Counted from the first letter of the stretch, positions 44,403-52,997 are shown. The stretch is DNA of 64,000 nt from Rikenellaceae bacterium (GCA_015059735.1 SUZX01000007.1:1-64000), one strand, 5' to 3'. Notes: a model not told the origin generated them from the letters alone. A program made the numbers and translations.

Positions 44403-45031
44403 TGATTCCAGCACTCATATTGCTCTACGTTGTAACGCTCTTTTATCTATCGATCACCGAGCGTTTCCGCAACTTTGCCTCGATTGTTTCGATACAGGGA
44501 TGGTTGCTCTTTGCCATTGCATTGTTACGGCTGCATACGATAAATCCTGCCGAACTGGCATTTATCGCCATTGAGACCTTGCTGTTCAAAGCGTTATTGG
44601 TGCCGGCAATCCTTTTTGCCGTTATTCGACATACGAAAATCAACCGTGTCCGCACCTCTGGCTCTTCGCAGTTCGGTGCATTGCTGTTCTCGCTGACCAT
44701 GCTGGCCATCAGTGCTTCGGTGACCTGCTATATCTCGGATTCGACGGTCGATTTGGTCTTCTTCGGAGTGGCACTTTACGCCTTGTTAAGCGGATTGATG
44801 CTCATCGTTTTTCGCTCACGACTTTTCTTCCATCTGGTGGGATTTCTGATCATTGAAAATGGAGTTTTCCTCTTTTCGATGGCAATCGGTGTCGAAATGC
44901 CGTTGGTGATTAACATCGCTATCCTTCTTGATGTTCTTATGTCGGTATTGATGTTGGGAATCTTCTTCACGCGCATCGACAATAAAATCCACGCCGACGA
45001 TGCCGACTCACTCACCCATGTAAAAGACTGA
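44402..45031 (+). CDS. HyfE-like subunit of Ehr-type complex
   Basis: The protein has 209 residues and 6-7 membrane segments. The C-terminal half is NuoK-like (GFLIIENGVFLFSMAIGVEMPLVINIAILLDVLM), with a buried glutamate after FLII as in HyfE. The start codon overlaps the previous stop (TAATG). It is an ion-path subunit of hydrogenase-4-type complexes. Confidence 0.88.
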   Translation: MIPALILLYVVTLFYLSITERFRNFASIVSIQGWLLFAIALLRLHTINPAELAFIAIETLLFKALLVPAILFAVIRHTKINRVRTSGSSQFGALLFSLTMLAISASVTCYISDSTVDLVFFGVALYALLSGLMLIVFRSRLFFHLVGFLIIENGVFLFSMAIGVEMPLVINIAILLDVLMSVLMLGIFFTRIDNKIHADDADSLTHVKD

Positions 45032-45035
45032 TGCT

Positions 45036-46436
45036 ATGATTTCCTATTTTATTTTAAGCATAGTTATTGCCATTGCCACGTTTCTGTCGCGCAACGAACG
45101 ACAATTTTTTGCAACCGGTGTGGCTTTTTATGCCGTGCAAATTGTTTTTGCATTGCAGATAATCTTCGGGGGGCTTTACGAAACCTCTTCTGCCACAGTC
45201 TTTACCTTTGATGCCGCCGGTACACTCTTTTATGTGTTGTTGACAGTTGTTTCGGCCTATGCCTATTTTCACTCGGAGGCCTACATGATAGGAAGTAATG
45301 CACGCCAAACCGGCATCTATTCGGGTTTGTTGATGTTGCTCACAACAGCTATCACGGGAGTCTATTTTGCCAATAACATAGCGGTAACTTGGATCCTGCT
45401 TGAAACCACAACTCTCTGTTCGGCTGGTATTATCTATCACCGTCGAACAACCCAAACCCTCGAAGCGGCATGGAAATATCTATTCGTATGCTCGACAGGT
45501 ATCGCGGTGGCCTATCTCGGCATTTTGCTTCTTTGTGCCGCCACCAAATGCGAATCTCTCTCATATGAAGCGGTTGCAGCAGCAGTAGCTACGGCCAATC
45601 CGCTCTATTTGAAGACCGCATTTCTGTTGATTCTTTGCGGATATAGTTGCAAAGCCGAGTTGTTCCCTCTTTACACCGTAGGCGTTGACGCCAATTTTGC
45701 GGCACCATCACCGGCTTCGGCACTGATCTCGACTGGATTGGTCAACGCCGGATTCTTGGCTATTTTCCGTATATATAAGTTGCTGTCTGGCTCCGAGGTT
45801 TTCCATTGGATATGCAATGTGTTGTTACTCACCGGTATTCTTTCGTTAGTGATCGGAGCATTGTTTTTACGTCGCACGAACAATTATAAACGTTTTCTTT
45901 CCTACTCGACGGTCGAAAACATGGGTATTGCGATCATCGGTTTGGGAATCGGAGGGATCGGAGTATGGGCTGCCATATTTCACGTTGCCTGCCACACGCT
46001 GATCAAAAGCAGTCTATTTCTGCAAATGGCCGTTGTGCGACAGATATATGACGGCTATCGCATCAATCGCATCGGTGACTACATTCGCATCAATCCGATA
46101 GGTGCGGCAGGATTGATCGCTGGCATGGTGGTACTGATGGCATTTCCGCCTTCACCACTGTTCGTTTCCGAGTTGATGATTCTGAAACAGACCATATTAG
46201 TTAATAATTGGTGGATTGTGGCTGCCATGCTCCTGTTGATCTGCATCGTGATCTATTCGTTCTGTTCGCGCATGATTCGCCTTTGCTATCAGCCCAATCA
46301 AGATGAGTTGCACCCCTCAAAATCCGATCGCACATTATCATGGTCGGCATTGTCGTTGCTCATTGTTGCCATGATATTAGGCATGTGGCGACCGGAGATT
46401 TTGGTGGAGTTCATTGCACAAATTGCTTCGCTATGA
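45036..46436 (+). CDS. HyfF-like antiporter subunit of Ehr-type complex
   Basis: The protein has 466 residues and about 14 membrane segments. It is a second NuoN/MrpD-like antiporter module: WILLETTTLCSAG with the conserved glutamate, CKAELFPLYTVGVDANFAAPSPASALISTGLVNAG, and HVACHTLIKSSLFLQM. The LVNAG segment in place of a lysine-containing one fits HyfF rather than HyfB. It gives the complex two ion-translocating subunits. Its TGA overlaps the next start (ATGA). Confidence 0.92.
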   Translation: MISYFILSIVIAIATFLSRNERQFFATGVAFYAVQIVFALQIIFGGLYETSSATVFTFDAAGTLFYVLLTVVSAYAYFHSEAYMIGSNARQTGIYSGLLMLLTTAITGVYFANNIAVTWILLETTTLCSAGIIYHRRTTQTLEAAWKYLFVCSTGIAVAYLGILLLCAATKCESLSYEAVAAAVATANPLYLKTAFLLILCGYSCKAELFPLYTVGVDANFAAPSPASALISTGLVNAGFLAIFRIYKLLSGSEVFHWICNVLLLTGILSLVIGALFLRRTNNYKRFLSYSTVENMGIAIIGLGIGGIGVWAAIFHVACHTLIKSSLFLQMAVVRQIYDGYRINRIGDYIRINPIGAAGLIAGMVVLMAFPPSPLFVSELMILKQTILVNNWWIVAAMLLLICIVIYSFCSRMIRLCYQPNQDELHPSKSDRTLSWSALSLLIVAMILGMWRPEILVEFIAQIASL

Positions 46437-47965
46437 TGAAATACTACATAACCGACAATACAGCGGCATCCGTTCTGTTGGAAGAGATTCCAGAGGTTTC
46501 ATATGCCGACTTTTATGCAGATCTATCGGAGAAACTCGCAGATCCGCGATATCATTTGGCTCACTATTTTGCCCTGCCACAAGGCGATCGCATGGTTTTC
46601 TATTGCTTGCTGTTGGATGATAATTCTTCGCAGGTGATGATCACCTCGTACGCTCTAAACTACTACGACGACACGGAGTTGCCGTCACTTACGGCATTAC
46701 ATCCGCAGGTGCACCCCTTCGAGCGTGATATTACCGAACGATACGGAGTACGATTCGGCAATATGCCTTGGCCCAAGCCGTTGCGATTCCCGTTTGATCG
46801 ATACGATCGTAACAGTTCGATGGACAACTTCCCCTTCTACAAGATGGAGGGTAAATCGCTCCACGAAGTAAATGTCGGCCCGATTCATGCAGGTATCATC
46901 GAGCCCGGGGCTTTCCGTTTTATTTGCAGTGGCGAGCAAGTACTGCATCTTGAAATTGCCCTCGGCTACCAGCATCGCGGCGTAGAGCAGGCTTTTGTCT
47001 CGACCAACAACCGCCTGCGACAGATCTGCCTTGCCGAAGCCATCGCCGGCGATAGTGCAATAGCTCATGCCACAGCTTTTGCAGAAGCGATCGAGAAACT
47101 CTCAGGACAAGATCGTCCGGTTCAATTAGATTGCGAACGAGGTGTTGCGCTCGAATTGGAGCGTATGGCCATGCAAATTGCCGACACCGGAGCGCTGTCG
47201 ATGGATGTGGGTTATCAACTTGGACAGGTGGCATGCGAAGCATTGCGCACCATGACAATCAACACGACACAGGCTTGGTGCGGAAATCGTTTCGGCAAGG
47301 GGTTGATTCGTCCGCACGGCACCAATCATCCGTTGACAACTCAAAAATCGGAGATGATACGCCGCAATGTGGCCGAAATTGCTCGTCGCTACGACGAAGT
47401 GCGCCAAGACATCAAATCTTCACCTTCGCTGTTGGCACGTTTCGAGGAGTGTGGGATTGTGGCACGAGATCAGATGGCTGCTATCGGTGGAGTCGGACAG
47501 GCAGCTCGTGCCAGCGGAGTATGTCGTGACATCCGCACCTCGCATCCATGGGGAGTCTATGCCCAAGATATCAGCCACAAGCCTATTACCAAAACACAAG
47601 GAGATGTCATGGCTCGATTGATGGTCCGTAGTCGCGAAATTCTTCAATCGGCCGGATATATCGACCGTTTGTTGAGCATCTACGATCAAAAGTACGCATC
47701 TGAACTTTCGCCTTGCGACAAACCCGACTACACCGCCCCGCTGTCGGCCTCATCGCTTGCATTCGGATTGGTCGAAGGATGGCGCGGTGAGATTTGCCAT
47801 GTGTTGGTAACCGATGCCGAAGGAAAGATTGCAGCATCACGCATCAAAGATCCCAGCCTGCATAATTGGATGGCATTGGCTCTCGCCGTGCGTGGAGAGG
47901 GAATCTCCGATTTTCCGATCTGCAACAAAAGTTTCAATCTGTCGTATTGCGGCAATGATTTGTAA
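46433..47965 (+). CDS. HyfG/HycE-like large subunit without NiFe cysteines (Ehr-type)
   Basis: The protein has 510 residues from the ATG at 46433, which overlaps the previous stop. Residues about 1-115 are NuoC-like (HPFERDITERYGVRFGNMP). The rest is NuoD/HycE-like, with VGPIHAGIIEPGAFRF and LGYQHRGVE (HRG at 181-183). Where hydrogenases have the first CxxC, this protein has EAIAGDSAIAH (202-212). Where they end with DPCxxC, it has NLSYCGND, so both ligand cysteines are replaced (serine and glycine). The AGDS form recalls complex I rather than hydrogenase. It should not bind a NiFe centre. This matches the Ehr group of energy-converting hydrogenase related complexes. Possible quinone or other chemistry is unknown. 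Confidence 0.9.
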   Translation: MMKYYITDNTAASVLLEEIPEVSYADFYADLSEKLADPRYHLAHYFALPQGDRMVFYCLLLDDNSSQVMITSYALNYYDDTELPSLTALHPQVHPFERDITERYGVRFGNMPWPKPLRFPFDRYDRNSSMDNFPFYKMEGKSLHEVNVGPIHAGIIEPGAFRFICSGEQVLHLEIALGYQHRGVEQAFVSTNNRLRQICLAEAIAGDSAIAHATAFAEAIEKLSGQDRPVQLDCERGVALELERMAMQIADTGALSMDVGYQLGQVACEALRTMTINTTQAWCGNRFGKGLIRPHGTNHPLTTQKSEMIRRNVAEIARRYDEVRQDIKSSPSLLARFEECGIVARDQMAAIGGVGQAARASGVCRDIRTSHPWGVYAQDISHKPITKTQGDVMARLMVRSREILQSAGYIDRLLSIYDQKYASELSPCDKPDYTAPLSASSLAFGLVEGWRGEICHVLVTDAEGKIAASRIKDPSLHNWMALALAVRGEGISDFPICNKSFNLSYCGNDL

Positions 47966-47980
47966 TTAAGAGATAAAACT

Positions 47981-48754
47981 ATGATATTTCCTAAAATCCG
48001 CGTTTTGCGCAGTCACGGACAGCAGGCAATTCCCGATCTCGATGCTGTGGAGTTGACCGAGGAGTTCCGAGGACGACCCGAATTAACCGAGCCGACAACG
48101 GACGTAGAGCGTAAAGAGCTTGATCAGGCGGTAGCCATTTGCCCGACAGGAGCCATTTCGTTACAACCTTTCTCACTCGACTTGGGGCGTTGTCTTTTCT
48201 GTGGAGAGTGCGCACATTGTGCTCCGCGAAACATACGTTTCACCAACGATTACCGCATGGGTGCCGCAACACGCGAGGCGCTTGTAATACATCCCGAAGA
48301 TAAATTGGTAAAATTCGATCGTTCAGCCATACGTCCAGAGATTGGCAAATATTTCAAAGAAGCTTTGCAGTTACGCGAGGTTTCAGCCGGTGGTGATGGC
48401 TCAATCGAAATGGAGTTGGGGGCAACCGGTAATGTCAATTTCGATTTCGGTCGCTTTGGTGTGGGATTCACCGCATCACCACGTCATGCCGACGGTGTTG
48501 TGATCTCAGGTCCCATATCGGCAAACATGGCCGAGGCTTTGGAGATCTGCTACGATGCGGTTGCCGAGCCGAAAATCGTTGTGGTCTGCGGATCGGAGGC
48601 GTGTTCCGGCGGACTTTTTGCTGATAGTCGTGCCATCGACCGTTCGTTCCTCGATCGACATCAAGTCGATCTGTGGTTGCCGGGGGCTCCGACACATCCG
48701 ATGGTTTTCATCGACGGAATCCGTAACCTGTTGGGTAAAAAAACGCGAGAATAA
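47981..48754 (+). CDS. Fused ferredoxin/HycG-like small subunit with lost cluster ligands
   Basis: The protein has 257 residues. Residues 1-110 are a degenerate HycF-like ferredoxin. CLFCGECAHC (71-80) and C54 in ICPTG can hold one [4Fe-4S] cluster, while the first CxxCxxC motif is missing. Residues about 125-250 are NuoB/HycG-like (GRFGVGFTASPRHADGVVISGP). The usual proximal-cluster ligands are absent: ATGNVN (148-153) replaces the CxGC motif, the GSCA position reads GSEAC (a cysteine two residues later at 208), and PGCPP reads PGAPT (Ala236). A normal proximal cluster is therefore unlikely. In E. coli these domains are the separate proteins HycF and HycG. Confidence 0.87.
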   Translation: MIFPKIRVLRSHGQQAIPDLDAVELTEEFRGRPELTEPTTDVERKELDQAVAICPTGAISLQPFSLDLGRCLFCGECAHCAPRNIRFTNDYRMGAATREALVIHPEDKLVKFDRSAIRPEIGKYFKEALQLREVSAGGDGSIEMELGATGNVNFDFGRFGVGFTASPRHADGVVISGPISANMAEALEICYDAVAEPKIVVVCGSEACSGGLFADSRAIDRSFLDRHQVDLWLPGAPTHPMVFIDGIRNLLGKKTRE

Positions 48755-48766
48755 TCGCTTGGTGGT

Positions 48767-49309
48767 ATGGGTCGGTTGTTCGAACTTTTCTGCAGTTTTT
48801 TCAAGATCGGGCTCTTCACCTTCGGTGGGGGATATGCCATGATCCCATTGATTCGCCGTGAGGTGATCGATCGCAAAGGGTGGATTGCCGAAGCTGAGTT
48901 TCTCGACCTGCTGACTCTTGCACAATCAGCCCCCGGGCCTATCTCGCTCAACACATCGGTCTTTGTAGGATACAAGATGGCCGGTTTTGCAGGGGCTTTG
49001 GCAGCGATTCTTGGGGTGGTCATACCCTCGTTTGTCATCATCCTGTTTATCGCCATCGTTTTTACCGATTTCCGCCACAATCCGTTCGTTGATGCCGCTT
49101 TCAAGGGGATGCGTCCGGCAGTTGTGGCTTTGATTGTTGTTCCGGTGATCTCGTTGGCACGCGGATTAAATCGAGTTTTTTACGCTGTTATTGCTGTCAC
49201 TGCATTGGCCATTTGGCATTGGGGATGGTCACCGGTCGGAATCTTATTGGGAGCGGCTGTGGCCGGTATTGCGTGGGAATTGTTCATCGCTAAAAAAGGT
49301 ATCCGATGA
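48767..49309 (+). CDS. Half-size chromate transporter subunit (ChrA family), first
   Basis: The protein has 180 residues, about 6 membrane segments, and a single CHR domain. The signature FKIGLFTFGGGYAMIPLIRREV is followed by SAPGPISLNTSVFVGYKMAG. Paired short CHR proteins act as antiparallel heterodimers. The name reflects chromate efflux in some members, but most natural substrates are not known. It lies 12 bases after the small-subunit gene and overlaps the next by 4 bases. Confidence 0.92.
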   Translation: MGRLFELFCSFFKIGLFTFGGGYAMIPLIRREVIDRKGWIAEAEFLDLLTLAQSAPGPISLNTSVFVGYKMAGFAGALAAILGVVIPSFVIILFIAIVFTDFRHNPFVDAAFKGMRPAVVALIVVPVISLARGLNRVFYAVIAVTALAIWHWGWSPVGILLGAAVAGIAWELFIAKKGIR

Positions 49310-49872
49310 TTTTCTGGCAACTATTCGTAAGTTATTTGAAGATCGGATTCTTCGGCTTTGGCGGTGGCTACGCCATGCTCTCGCTCATCCAGAACGAGGT
49401 CGTTGTACAACATCAATGGATGACCAATGCCGAGTTTGCAGACATTGTAGCCGTATCTCAAATAACTCCCGGGCCGATCGCCATTAACTCGGCGACCTAT
49501 GTGGGCTATACGGTCGGAGTACAAGGCGGTGGAACATGGTTCGGGATCCTTGGAGCCATGATTGCCACCTTTGCCGTATGTCTGCCGGCGCTTACCATCA
49601 TGTTGCTGATTACGCGATACTTCCTGCGGCTGAAAGATAATCCACTGATCGAAGGAGCCATGCGCGGCATGCGACCTGTGGTGATCGGTATGATTGCAGC
49701 CGCAGCATTGATGCTGATTTTCCCGCATAGCAGCACCTCTGGTGAACAAAATTTCATCGACGAGTGGAGTTGGCTGCTTTTCGGTGGAGTACTCCTCGGC
49801 TCATGGCGTAAGATTAACCCCATTCTGCTGATTATCCTTTCGGCAGTAGCCGGAATTGTGATCTACCTGTAA
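49306..49872 (+). CDS. Half-size chromate transporter subunit (ChrA family), second
   Basis: The protein has 188 residues. The CHR signature is LKIGFFGFGGGYAMLSLIQNEV, then QITPGPIAINSATYVGYTVG. It is paired with the preceding protein, and the ATGA overlap couples their translation. It is the last gene of the operon. Confidence 0.92.
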   Translation: MIFWQLFVSYLKIGFFGFGGGYAMLSLIQNEVVVQHQWMTNAEFADIVAVSQITPGPIAINSATYVGYTVGVQGGGTWFGILGAMIATFAVCLPALTIMLLITRYFLRLKDNPLIEGAMRGMRPVVIGMIAAAALMLIFPHSSTSGEQNFIDEWSWLLFGGVLLGSWRKINPILLIILSAVAGIVIYL

Positions 49873-50098
49873 AAGCCATATCGGAGATCATACCAATTTT
49901 CCTGATTCATTCTATTCAACTTTATACGCACGGCAAAATCGTGTCTATAATTGCCGTCCCTTTAAGTTCCTCCGCTTCGGGACAGAAATTTACGTCCGCC
50001 TATTGCAAAAATCGGAAGTCCGAGAGTTTGTGAAGATCGTCATCAATATTTTCATCAAAATATCGTTTCTTTTATACTTTCATATATTCCTTTTTTAC

Positions 50099-50106
50099 TA
50101 TCTTTG
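50099..50106 (+). promoter_or_regulatory. -7 element of structured leader (TATCTTTG)
   Basis: This TAnnTTTG match gives a predicted leader of about 285 bases before the ATG at 50397. No TTG at standard spacing is present. Confidence 0.55.
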
Positions 50107-50190
50107 CAATGTCATCATCACAGATGACAGACATATTTTGATGAAAGTGTATTCGCTTTTATCCTTGACACGAAATCTGGAAAATTTCAA

Positions 50191-50296
50191 TAACCCAAGG
50201 AGAGCAACACACTCGTCACCTTGTATTGGTATATGCTTTGGAGTAACCTGCTCCATACCATCCAATACGGGTGTGGGGTATTGTTTATTTGGGTTA
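50191..50296 (+). promoter_or_regulatory. Candidate cis-regulatory structured RNA (riboswitch-like)
   Basis: In the 5' leader, P1 pairs TAACCCAA (50191-50198) with TTGGGTTA (50289-50296). P2 pairs GTATTGG (50223-50229) with CCAATAC (50262-50268), extended by CACC/GGGTG. Nested inside, GGAG (50240-50243) pairs with CTCC (50251-50254), and TAT/ATA pairs can stack. The closed, compact domain about 100 bases upstream of the start codon resembles a riboswitch or protein-binding leader. No known class is recognised. Confidence 0.45.
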
Positions 50297-50396
50297 AGGC
50301 ATTCCAGAGCCTCGTGTCATATAAACGAATCGACTCCACACTTTCTTTTTTACAATCCACCGATATAGGAGCTCTATTGGTACATTATTGATCAAA

Positions 50397-50900
50397 ATGT
50401 TGAAGAAACTGTTTCTTCTGTTTTTGGTGTGTTTGACGGGAAGTGGATTCGCCCAACAGCGCACCGAACGTGTCGATTACCAAGAATCGACGGCACGCAA
50501 TCTCGAACCCGAGCACTTTATGCTTCTTACGCCCCTAATTGCCGATTTGGAGGTGTCGGAAACTAAAATTACCTACACAGAGAAGTCGGCATTCCTCGAT
50601 TTTCCGGTTACGACTGCAATGATTAAAGAGATCCCCGAATTCAAGAAAATTGCATTAAGCCGCGCTGCTCGGTCGTGTAACGCCGATGTAATGGTAGGCA
50701 CCACCATCGATGTCATCACCAATGACCGAGGGTTGCTCGAAATCACGGTTACGGGTTATCCGGCTCACTATCGTCGTTTCCGCAACGTGGCTCTCGAAGA
50801 TATCGAACTCATCCGACAGACCCGACGTGCCGACAAAAGCGATGATGAGGCTGTTGTAAAACGCCCCAATGCCCGCAACAAAATAGAAGTTCTCAAATAA
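50397..50900 (+). CDS. Secreted protein of unknown function
   Basis: The protein has 167 residues from the ATG at 50397, with a signal peptide (MLKKLFLLFLVCLTGSGFA). The mature domain is beta-rich with a C-terminal basic tail. The middle (FPVTTAMIKEIPEFKKIALSRAARSCNADVMVGTTIDVIT) looks like a conserved Bacteroidales domain I cannot name. It is followed by an outer-membrane beta-barrel gene after 15 bases, so the two are probably one operon behind the structured leader. Confidence 0.75.
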   Translation: MLKKLFLLFLVCLTGSGFAQQRTERVDYQESTARNLEPEHFMLLTPLIADLEVSETKITYTEKSAFLDFPVTTAMIKEIPEFKKIALSRAARSCNADVMVGTTIDVITNDRGLLEITVTGYPAHYRRFRNVALEDIELIRQTRRADKSDDEAVVKRPNARNKIEVLK

Positions 50901-50915
50901 TTAAACCTTAGATTT

Positions 50916-51692
50916 ATGAAAAAGATTGTATTACTATTGATCGTATGTATTTTAGGATCAGCACAATTAGCCGAGGCACAGTTGATTCGTTCTTCACAGA
51001 CCGTCATCACCAAAACGAAAAAAGAGAAGGTCAAAAAAGAGAAAAAAGTACTTGACCCTGTTAAAGCCGGCTTACAACAAGAGATCAGTGTTGAGGTCGG
51101 AGGATTCGATGTAAACGATATGCAATTATCCAGTGGAGTAAACTACACGATCGGCTACCGATTTAATAACACATTGTTTATCGGTGGAGGCGTTGGGTTA
51201 GGTTATGGCAAGGCCTATTCGGATATGATGGGTCCCATATATGGAGATCCTATAAATATCACCATTAAAGAGTCTTCTTATCAGTTTCAAACGCCAAGTT
51301 ATATGTCATATACACAGCGTTCATTGGAATCCATTTATGCACAACTTTTTGGAAATATTCGGGTATATCTGACAAAAACGCGCATACAACCCTATTTCGA
51401 TCTGTCTTTGGGCGGTATTTATATGAAACAAGAAGATGTGGTTCAGGTTCAATATTCCTATAATGGAACTACAACATTTAATACAATGAACGAGCATTAT
51501 TATCATGTCGAACAGAGTAGAGAGGAATACACCGAAAAAAAAGAATTTAGTATGTTTGCCAATCCTCAATTTGGTATTAATTGGCGATTAAACAATCGTT
51601 ATAGTCTTAATCTGGCAGTGGGTTATAAATGGTTGTCCTCGTATGATATTGTAAGTGGTTACCCGCAAGTGAAAATCGGCTTTTCGTTCTAA
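50916..51692 (+). CDS. Outer-membrane beta-barrel protein
   Basis: The protein has 258 residues, with a signal peptide (MKKIVLLLIVCILGSAQLAEA). A lysine-rich linker precedes an alternating-strand barrel (YTIGYRFNNTLFIGGGVGLGYGKAY, FGNIRVYLTKTRIQPYFDLSLGGIY, FGINWRLNNRYSLNLAVGYKWLSSY). It ends in phenylalanine (KIGFSF), as barrels do. It belongs to the OmpW/outer-membrane-beta-barrel type. The function is unknown. Confidence 0.85.
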   Translation: MKKIVLLLIVCILGSAQLAEAQLIRSSQTVITKTKKEKVKKEKKVLDPVKAGLQQEISVEVGGFDVNDMQLSSGVNYTIGYRFNNTLFIGGGVGLGYGKAYSDMMGPIYGDPINITIKESSYQFQTPSYMSYTQRSLESIYAQLFGNIRVYLTKTRIQPYFDLSLGGIYMKQEDVVQVQYSYNGTTTFNTMNEHYYHVEQSREEYTEKKEFSMFANPQFGINWRLNNRYSLNLAVGYKWLSSYDIVSGYPQVKIGFSF

Positions 51693-51725
51693 ATCCTTAC
51701 AACTAATAAGTCGCGATCTAATACT

Positions 51726-51768
51726 ACGAGAGATGCAAAAAGCGCCGCTTTTTGCATCTCTCGTTTAT
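51726..51768 (+). terminator. Near-palindromic bidirectional terminator
   Basis: 19-bp arms (51726-51744 with 51746-51764) meet almost without a loop. It lies between convergent genes and ends with T residues on both strands. Confidence 0.85.
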
Positions 51769-51791
51769 AGCACTCTGGGTTGAAGTAAAAC

Positions 51792-52997
51792 CTACTTTCG
51801 TTCCACCCGTTTGGCCAATCCTCCCTCCGAAGTCTCTTTGTAGAGGCTCGGCAGATGGTGCCCCGTTTCGTTCATTACCTCGACTACCTTGTCGTAACTT
51901 ACCAAATGCGTTCCGTCGGAGAGCATGGCGTAGGTATTGGCATCCAATGCTCGGGCTGCCGCAATGGCGTTTCGTTCGATGCAGGGAACCTGCACCAATC
52001 CGCATACCGGATCGCAAGTGAGTCCCAAATGGTGTTCAAGTGCCATTTCTGCGGCGTATTCGATCTGCGCCGGAGTGCCTCCGAAGAGTTGACATGCTGC
52101 CGCTGCCGCCATAGCACAAGCTACGCCTACCTCACCTTGACAGCCGACTGCGGCCCCCGAAATCGAGGAGTTGGTCTTGACGATATTTCCGAAAAGACCC
52201 GCTGTGGCCAATGCGCGAAGAATGCGTACACGCAAAAATTCGCGCGAAGTTGCCAAGTGGTAGATGACAGCCGGAACCACTCCACTCGATCCGCAAGTGG
52301 GAGCTGTGACAATGGTGCCTCCTGCTGCATTCTCTTCCGCTGTGGCCAATGCGTATGCATAGATCTTGGATCGCGAACTGAGTGAGCCGGTATAACTTTG
52401 TGATTTCACCCAGTAAGTTCCGGCTTTGCGAGCAACTTTCAAACCACCGGGCAGTACGCCGTCGTTATTCAGTCCCCGTTCGATTGTTTCGCACATCGTG
52501 GTCCAAATCGTATCTAAATACTCCCAAATGTCGGGACTTTCGTATTCTTGGACATACTCCCAAAAGGTCTTTCCTTCGCGGTAACACCACTCTTTGATAT
52601 CCTCGATGTTGGTTAGTGGATAGATATCTTTTTTGGAATTCTCAAATCGGGTCTTTTCATCGGCCAACGCTCCTCCTCCGACACTATATATTGTCCAATT
52701 ATCGATCACCTTGTCTTGCTGTAAAGCTTCGTAGAGCATGCCGTTGGGATGAAACGGAAGAACGATTTCCGGTTTCCAAATGATTTCGGTCGGAGCCAAC
52801 GGCTCTAAAACGGAGAGTATGGCTCTGTCGGTAAGGTGTCCCTTTCCGGTGGCTGCCAACGATCCGTAGAGTGTCACCCGATATTGATCGACTTTGTGGT
52901 TGCGTGCGGCAAATAGTTGGGCTGCCTTTTTAGGCCCCATAGTGTGGCTACTAGATGGCCCTGAGCCAATTCTAAATAATTCTTTGATGGATTCCAT
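51792..52997 (-). CDS. sdaA: L-serine ammonia-lyase (iron-sulfur serine dehydratase)
   Basis: The protein has 401 residues from the ATG at 52997 (MESIKELFRIGSGPSSSHTMGP). A promoter just upstream excludes the longer frame to 53222. The beta domain comes first, then the alpha domain with TIVTAPTCGSSGVVPAVIYHL and TCDPVCGLVQVPCIERNA, whose cysteines hold the [4Fe-4S] cluster. It converts serine to pyruvate and ammonia through 2-aminoacrylate. RidA, which removes that intermediate, is encoded 1.3 kb away. Confidence 0.96.
   Translation of the reverse strand: MESIKELFRIGSGPSSSHTMGPKKAAQLFAARNHKVDQYRVTLYGSLAATGKGHLTDRAILSVLEPLAPTEIIWKPEIVLPFHPNGMLYEALQQDKVIDNWTIYSVGGGALADEKTRFENSKKDIYPLTNIEDIKEWCYREGKTFWEYVQEYESPDIWEYLDTIWTTMCETIERGLNNDGVLPGGLKVARKAGTYWVKSQSYTGSLSSRSKIYAYALATAEENAAGGTIVTAPTCGSSGVVPAVIYHLATSREFLRVRILRALATAGLFGNIVKTNSSISGAAVGCQGEVGVACAMAAAAACQLFGGTPAQIEYAAEMALEHHLGLTCDPVCGLVQVPCIERNAIAAARALDANTYAMLSDGTHLVSYDKVVEVMNETGHHLPSLYKETSEGGLAKRVERK

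Larger units (their letters stand above)
49873..50396. other. Long upstream region of secreted-protein operon
   Basis: These 524 bases hold a TATCTTTG -7 element (50099-50106) and then the structured leader at 50191-50296. The first 220 bases show no gene or RNA I can recognise. A 121-codon frame at 50003-50368 runs through the promoter and the structured RNA and is rejected. Confidence 0.55.

Noticed and set aside
41506..48754. Functional group 4 NiFe hydrogenase
   Set aside because: All four NiFe ligand cysteines of the large subunit and the canonical proximal-cluster ligands are replaced, and no maturation genes are present.
50003..50368. 121-codon ORF before the secreted-protein operon
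   Set aside because: It starts before the -7 element at 50099 and runs through the structured leader.
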